Part shown: positions 58,601-64,000 of the stretch, one piece after another | Layout: each line of letters begins with the position of its first letter | Position numbering within the stretch: the stretch's first letter is position 1 | Origin: Mytilus edulis | Lineage: Eukaryota; Mollusca; Bivalvia; Mytilida; Mytilidae | Length of the DNA: 64,000 bases | Assembly: GCF_963676685.1 (NCBI RefSeq) | Contig: NC_092347.1 | Coordinates: 90,522,592 to 90,586,591, forward strand | Reading direction: 5' to 3' | Translations under genes and position numbers: made by a program | Notes under the pieces: generated by a model | Databases searched by the model: none | What the model saw: the letters and a program-made list of their open reading frames with translations, nothing else | What the model was told of the DNA's origin: nothing

Positions 58601-61600
58601 TTATCTAGACAATTCTACAATAATTTAAACAGATACAGCAACAATTTGTCATAGTTTCCACTTGACAAAAACAATTCAATCATTACGAAAGACAAAAAAA
58701 TGTTCTCAAAATTCATTCTGTTCACATAATTATTACAGATGGAGGACATATAAAGTATGAAACAAAAAAATAATTCACATAATATCTCTTTAAAGTCAAC
58801 TTTACTCATAAGGAAAGTATGATTGTCATTTAATTATTTACATTACAGGCCCATACAGCAAAAGGTAATACAAAAGAAGGGATCCAGTACTTACAGAAAG
58901 CCTTTAGACTAGAGCCAGAATCTAAGGTAAGAGACCTATCTACACATACTTTTATCAGTGCATGGGAATAGATTGTGGGAGGTTTGTTATTGTACTATAA
59001 TTTATTTTTGGATGTTACATGTCTTCTGATTGGCTGACGTTATTTTGTTATATCAGCCCATAGACATAATTTAGTCATGTGACCGTGACGTCATCATCGT
59101 TTTTTCATGGTTTTCTACGGTTTAAAATGGAATTTAGAATTAAATTATAAGAAATGACTGTAATATTTTTCTGTCTATTCGAAATAACATTAAATATGTG
59201 GTGCACACTGTTAAATAACCCGATACGCACATTTCTGATTGTACTGTTACAATAGAAATTTGAGAGATTTCTGCTGTACTGTAACATAATAAATTTAGGA
59301 TGTTTCTAATTGTATCTATAATACTAAAATAATGAGGTCCAATTTGTCAGCCGTCATGGGGTAAAAACAACAAATCAAAGAATTCAACTTTATATATAGC
59401 TAATATAGGACAATGGTGTTGATTAAAAATTACACCACTCCAGATTCTTTTGCTTTCCCAATAATTAATATTGCCAATAATTAGCAAGTTCTGAGTCGAA
59501 TCTGATACCGATACCAATAGTATATTTACATTTTACCAATACCTTATCTGTACGTTCCGCATCTGACAGGCGCACCACCAAACTGTGTATTTAGGATTTG
59601 CTATATACACAGGTCATAATCACAGGGATGACATTACTAAATTCTATCATTGTCACATTGTTTCCTATTGTAGTATTTTAATCAGTATGACTGTAAAAGA
59701 TGACAATACGAACACTAAAAATCTAGACTTAAAATAAGGCATATAGGTACAGTTTCCAATTTGATATGCAGGCATGACGCCAAACAGAGAAACAAAGAAT
59801 TTAACTTTAATTAAATAAAAAATTACTCCATTACAGGCCCTATTGTTTTTCAAATAATGAATATTACCAATAACTGATAAGTCAACGGTTTCAAACAGAA
59901 AGTTTTTGAAAGTAGAGAAAATTGTGCATCTTATAATCAGCATGACTTTATCAGATGACAATATGAATACTAAATATCCAGGCTGAAATAAGGCTTACAC
60001 ATAGTTATATACTTTAATTCAGTCACGGACCAGCGATTTCACGGGTGTGTTCTAGTTGAATATAAGAATTGAGGAGATTTCTGTTGTACTGTAACATAGA
60101 AAATTTACAGTTTTGTTAATACTTGTCATTAATTTATTAAAGGAGAAATACACATTTACATTGCTTACAATCATAATGAAATTAATGTATACTGTAAACC
60201 AACTTATTTTCGCGAGCGATTTATTTTCGCGACTTTCGCGAGTAGAAAAATAACGCAAATATAGATCGTCGCGAATATGTCAATATTTGATCTTTCCTTA
60301 ATAAACCTCATTAAGTAAATCAGATAATCGCGAAATTAAATAGCTGCGAAGTGGTCAACAAAGGGTAAAACGCGAAATAAAGTATCCGCGAAAATAAGTT
60401 GGTTTACAGTATTCCCAATTTCCATATTCTAGTTGGCTATTTTGATTTGTTTAAATTGATGATGAAATTATGTCTACGCGAAATTACTTTCATACTTGAT
60501 TTTAATTATGTTCTTTTTCCTATTATTTGAGACGGCAAAATAAAAATTAATTGTTTCTTTTTAAAAAAAAAATAAAAGTAATGCCAAAGAGAATTAGATA
60601 ATTTGAGGATTGGTTGTTACCCTCAAGTATTCAGTTTGTAAAATCAATTGTTTTATGATTTTTTTTCAACCAAAAATAATAGCGTTAATAAAAAGAGTAA
60701 AGATGTAATATTGTTTTAAGATTAGTTGTAGATCAACTAAATGCACTGAGACGTGTTTATGAAGAAAGAAATTTTATCTATCATACTTATAAACAAGAAC
60801 ATTTATTTTTTATAGGTTATTAAACAAGAAATCAAGAAATTATCTCAGAAAATCAGTAAAGAAACAGAGTTAGAGAAAAATATGTATAAAAAAATGTTAG
60901 GGACAAAAACAACAGCAGCAGCAGCAGCATCAGCGACAACCAACCCACATCAGGTTAATATATTTATTATTCATTTTATCTTGTATGTAATGCCTAACAG
61001 TCAAAGGTTTGCTATTTATAATTTACACTGGGTTGTCTTTGGTTAAAATATTATGACCAATATAAAAAAATAAGAGCATGTGTGTATGATTTCCAATGAG
61101 ACAACTCTCCACCACAGTCTCAATGAGGTAGACATAAGATGTGAAAGGGCATTGTAGGACCTTAAACAATGAGCAACAACACAGCAAGCTATTTAAGGCC
61201 CCAAAATGACAGATATGAATGTTAACAAATTGTCTTATATTGTTTTAAAGTGGGGGTAAATTTCTTTATAGCTGTCCTTAATCATCTTAATGCATTGAAA
61301 AAATACATTGATCAATGGTCAACATGAAAAATAATTAAAAGAACTTACTAGGGGGTCTCATTGGGGGGTTCCGATCCCGGATCCCGCTTACTGTTTTGTC
61401 AGATTCCCGTATCCCGCTTACACTATGTACATAAGCAATTCTCATTTTTTTGTCATTTCCCGGGTCCCGCAAGACCTAATTTCCCGTTTTCACGCCACAA
61501 TAATTTGACTTTCACGTGTCACGCTTACAAAAAATCGGCAATCCCGCGTCACGCTTAGACCCCAATGAGACCCACTTACTAGGGATATGAAAAAATGATA

Positions 61601-62905
61601 TGTTAAAGTCTTTTTATACGACCGCAAAAAATGTTTTGGATCGTATAATGGTATGATGTTGTCATCTGCGTCGTCCAATGACACATTTGGTTTTCCAGAC
61701 AATAACTTAAGTTTAAGTGAATGGCTCCCTACTACAAAAGGAAGGTTGGGATTGATTTGGGGGATGATGGTTCAAATCTTTTTTGGAATTAGGGCCTCAA
61801 AATGGGCCCAAAACAATAATTTTTCTACTTTCAGGATATCAACTTGTGTTTAAGTATTTCAATTGCTCTCAAATTATACCACAATGTTTATTACCTCAGG
61901 TAGAAGGTTTGGATTGCTTTTGGGGGTTGTGGTTCCAAAGGTTTATAAATTAGGGGCCAAAAAAAGGTGCCAACATTAGCATTTTTGTAGTTTTCAGTCA
62001 ATAACTGGTGTTTAAGTGTATGAATCTCTCTGAAATTATACAACAAGTTTTCATACTACAAAGGGATGGTTATTGGGATTATGGCTCAAATCATTTAGCA
62101 ATTAGGGGCAAAAAAGGGGTTAAACAAGGGTTTTTCTCTTAAAAGCACAATTTAGACAATTTTCAAGCAGTGTAAGGGAGGTAAGCCAATTCCATTTAAA
62201 GAATACTGTTAATTATATGTGTGATGACCTCCCTTACACTGCTTGAAAATTATGTATTAAGAAATGATGATTAGACATTTTAGAAGTTATTAATTAATAT
62301 TAATTATAACCATGACTGTTTGTTATTTTAATTTTAATATTTTATGATGTATTTAAATGAGTAGTTATTGTTGCAAACTATTTTTGAGGGGATTAATATT
62401 CAACAGCATAGTTTATATATATATTACTCAATAGCAAAACATTTTTTTTAGGTTCATTAGACCATATTCATTCTGTGTCAGAAACCTATGCTGTGTCAAC
62501 TATTTAATCACAATCCAAATTCAGAGCTGTATCAAGCTTGAATGTTGTGTCCATACTTGCCCCAAATGTTCAGGGTTCAACCTCTGTGGTCGTATAAAGC
62601 TGCGCCCTGCAGAACACTTGGTTCTTTATATAAATTCAAAAAGTCCACCTTCTATTCATGTCTAGCAGTGTTAAAGTGTGAATGTCTAATTCCTGTACTA
62701 AAAGTATTTGCAAAAACAAAATATTAGTACAAAAACTATCCCAATTAAAAAAAATCTTGATAATCTTAAGTACATTATTTACTTGTATTCCTGTTATGAG
62801 CATTCGTTTTTGTTTCAGAAATCTTGGAAGTGGGCAGTGTTAGGTGGAGGAGTAGCGGCTGTGGTGGCAGCAGGACTGGCGGCATACAGATATGGACATC
62901 ACTAA
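51982..62905 (+). CDS. FKBP8: FKBP8-like tail-anchored immunophilin (first exon not found)
   Basis: Ten coding exons: 51982-52664, 53092-53239, 53654-53741, 56095-56205, 56811-56885, 57613-57724, 58319-58408, 58849-58926, 60816-60953 and 62819-62905 (stop TAA). All junctions are AG/GT and phases fit throughout, giving about 536 residues. Order: acidic N-terminus, LGNGLLKRK block, one FKBP domain, TPR region, C-terminal membrane anchor. This matches vertebrate FKBP8/FKBP38 (412 residues in human), a mitochondrial/ER outer-membrane chaperone that binds Bcl-2, Hsp90 and calmodulin and acts in mitophagy. Those functions are family knowledge. The first exon starts with TG in phase, so the start ATG may be split by an intron (A|TG TCT GAT). 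An AATAAA at 63087 is a likely polyadenylation signal. Confidence 0.92.
53092..56205 (+). CDS. FKBP8: FKBP-type PPIase domain exons of FKBP8
   Basis: Exons 53092-53239, 53654-53741 and 56095-56205. Visible FKBP features: GDIVTINTSGKLEDGTVVD, FPVGEGDVIQAWDLGVMTTK, GQTIELTTDAKYAYGELGR, IPPNATITYMIKL. Like human FKBP8 it departs from FKBP12 at active-site positions (e.g. W of V-I-Q-A-W kept, but the usual FDSS and YG..G segments changed), so catalytic activity is uncertain. A 2.35-kb intron before the last of these exons contains a hAT element and a dispersed repeat. Confidence 0.88.
54115..54250. repeat. Dispersed repeat module in FKBP8 intron
   Basis: GAGTGCCAATGAGACTCTCT, AAGTCACAATTTGTAAAAGT, CAAAGTACGGTCTTAAACAC, GAACAGCAAGCTATAAAGGG. 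Complement of 14690-14805. Related partial copy at 61060-61210. Confidence 0.65.
54536..55860. mobile_element. hAT-like element with 6-bp TSD GTGTTA in FKBP8 intron
   Basis: The ends CAGTGTTCTCCC are inverted exactly, and GTGTTA lies outside both (54530-54535, 55861-55866). The left subterminal region has several CGACGCTATAATTATT repeats, and the right has clustered CGACGCGACGCGAC. 1,325 bp, no transposase. The CAG..CTG ends suggest hAT, in a group with shorter TSDs. Confidence 0.8.
56811..58926 (+). CDS. FKBP8: TPR-region exons of FKBP8
   Basis: Exons 56811-56885, 57613-57724, 58319-58408 and 58849-58926: RERGNEVFGRNDYAGAINSY, CRLKCCNNMAACQLK, AYDAAMKSCQAVLDL, NVKALFRLGKAHTAKGNTKE, then QYLQKAFRLEPESK. 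This is the three-TPR arrangement of FK506-binding co-chaperones, used to bind Hsp90-type C-termini. Confidence 0.9.
59315..60055 (+). mobile_element. Helitron-like element in FKBP8 intron, uninterrupted copy
   Basis: A|TCTATAATACTAAAAT at the start, GATTTCACGGGTGTGTTCTAG|T region at the end, 741 bp, colinear with the minus-strand copy at 27771-30423. Internally it is a partial tandem of two related halves (each with TAATATTGGC/AATATTACC and TTGAATTCTTTG-type blocks read on the minus strand). No Rep/helicase gene. Confidence 0.78.
60192..60409. mobile_element. Tc1/mariner-like MITE with TTTTCGCGA repeats
   Basis: CTGTAAACCAACTTATTTTC and exact complement, TA outside both ends, 218 bp. Inside are many (T)TTCGCGA or TCGCGAAA copies in both orientations. 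In the FKBP8 intron before exon 60816. Confidence 0.8.
60816..62905 (+). CDS. FKBP8: C-terminal exons of FKBP8 with tail anchor
   Basis: Exon 60816-60953 encodes a charged helix (KQEIKKLSQKISKETELEKN, YKKMLG) and an Ala run from a CAG-type triplet repeat. Exon 62819-62905 encodes KSWKWAVLGGGVAAVVAAGL, then AAYRYGHH-stop: a single short hydrophobic segment with flanking charges, as in mitochondrial tail-anchored FKBP8. The 1.9-kb intron between them holds a short TIR element and other repeats. Confidence 0.9.
61353..61573. mobile_element. 221-bp TIR element with 10-bp TSD ACTTACTAGG
   Basis: ACTTACTAGG is duplicated exactly (61343-61352, 61574-61583); the ends GGGTCTCATTGGGG are inverted exactly. 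Filled with CCCG(T/G)ATCCCGCTTAC-type repeats. The long TSD and subterminal repeats resemble the MULE-type element at 26282. In the last FKBP8 intron. Confidence 0.8.
61615..62130. repeat. Bivalve dispersed repeat with degenerate 150-bp units
   Basis: Starts TATACGACCGCAAAAAATG and contains GGATCGTATAATGG; three degenerate tandem units follow, with 'TTTAAGT..ATG..TCTC..AAATTATACCACAA' and 'ATTAGGGGC.AAAA'. Looks like a widespread mussel repeat. No gene. Confidence 0.6.
62158..62251. repeat. 94-bp hairpin MITE
   Basis: Arms of 25 bp (AATTTTCAAGCAGTGTAAGG, then GAGGT) in perfect inversion around a 44-bp loop. TSD not clear. Confidence 0.7.
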
Positions 62906-64000
62906 TGATCACTTCATTAAGCATCTCAAATCTCTCAAATCTTTATCTCTGACAGTCATTGTTTTTTTTATATATCATTTTTTTTAATCATTTTGAAGAC
63001 AAATGAGGCACTTAGTTTTCAGGCATTCTCTCATCTTGAATCTTCTATTGGTATTCTTCTCTCGACCTCATTTTTTTGTGGTTGTGAATAAAATAGTGTT
63101 GGTTATTAGAATGTTAATGAGGGCCTTTACAAAATATGACACCTTTACTGTACACTATTTAGTTTTCAATGTGATGTATACAAAAACAAGCAAAGAACCA
63201 TAATTACTGAGGAAGTTGTTTTTTATAGTAATTCTTCTTCACGTAATAATACTTGACCTATAATATTGGGATTTAAAAGAAAGTGGCATTTGTTATCTAG
63301 TTTATGTTAAGGACTAAGGAGTCATATAAATTCATATTTTATCTTTCTTTTAGAAAAAAATGTCCTATATGATAGTTGCCAAGATTGGTGTTCATTTAGT
63401 ACATATACAGGATGTTTGGATAAACAACAACATTTCAATCATAAAGTGGAGACAGTCTGTAAAACCTTGAGATCATTTGGGGCCAAATTTATATGCATTA
63501 CTTCTTTTTTTGAAGAACAGTATGTTACAATTTAAGATTTTTATCTGATGTGTAAATGTTTCATGTTGGAATCATTTTTTTTGTTATATTTAAAAGCATT
63601 TGTTTTTTTAGTAGATGTTTGAAAACTAACAGTATATAAGGAAATCCTTTAATATATTTACATATTTTATAAAAATTCACTGTGAAATACCAATAATACA
63701 TTTATATTTGACTTTCATGTCATCTATTTATAGTGTGTAGGAAGAAAAACATCTATTAAAATAATACCATCTGTATGTCGAAAATATTGGTAAGGGGTTC
63801 AGTTTTTACTTTTATCTCCCCTTGTGTATTTTTATACTTCGAGATGATCAAAATCAAAGACAAATAATGCCTGAACATATTAAACCTCACAGAACAGGTT
63901 TTACATTATTTATCATAATATTCTAAAAACACCAACATAAACCACATAACAGTAGTCTTTAATCATTTTGATAAGAAATTAATTTCAGAGAATAGGTTGA
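62906..64000 (+). other. FKBP8 3' UTR and downstream, no further gene
   Basis: AATAAA at 63087 is the first plausible polyadenylation signal after the stop. The rest is AT-rich with no recognised gene. Confidence 0.55.

Noticed and set aside
1-64000. tRNA, rRNA or snRNA genes
   Set aside because: None recognised by eye; a tRNAscan or Rfam search would be needed to exclude them.

Overview
The window is AT-rich eukaryotic nuclear DNA, almost certainly from a bivalve mollusc and most likely a marine mussel. Three lines of evidence support this: spliced genes with GT-AG introns, several dispersed repeats I recognise from mussel genomes (a taxonomic inference from memory, not a search), and protein-coding genes of clear animal type. 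Only three host genes are well supported. Most of the rest is transposable elements, many of which can be delimited to the base from their inverted ends and target-site duplications (TSDs).

Layout. 1-2071: 3' part of an internally deleted Ty3/gypsy-like retrotransposon and its probable 3' LTR. 2160-4850: dispersed repeats, a PIF/Harbinger-like MITE, a 21-bp minisatellite and a short hAT MITE. 5715-10512: a broken LINE on the minus strand, interrupted by a Tc1/mariner-like MITE and a 1.3-kb hAT element, with a near-identical second hAT copy in inverted orientation just beyond it. 12111-20839 (minus): a scavenger-receptor-type gene with six SRCR domains, a Ser/Thr-rich stalk, one transmembrane helix and a tyrosine-motif-rich cytoplasmic tail; its 5' end was not found. 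21708-22297: nested inverted-repeat element. 23913-25515 (minus): LINE with a long RT ORF. 26282-27047: small MULE-type element with a FLYWCH-like remnant and a 10-bp TSD. 27771-30423: Helitron containing two later insertions. 31215-35774: a 2.2-kb terminal-inverted-repeat element with a second copy of the same family inserted inside it. 36100-38375: bivalve repeat split by a hAT element. 38788-40305 (minus): SNRNP35, the U11/U12 minor-spliceosome 35K protein. 41.7-51.8 kb: a hairpin, inverted minisatellite arrays and several TIR elements. 51982-62905 (plus): FKBP8-like gene in ten visible coding exons, with four delimited mobile elements in its introns.

The host genes are unrelated in function: a cell-surface receptor, a minor-spliceosome RNA-binding protein and a tail-anchored immunophilin. 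The most unusual content is the transposon archaeology: a family that inserted into itself and carries an antisense reverse-transcriptase fragment, a nested Helitron, an inverted pair of 1.3-kb hAT elements, and a four-copy hAT MITE family with perfect 5-bp TSDs. All calls come from reading the sequence; no database search was run.
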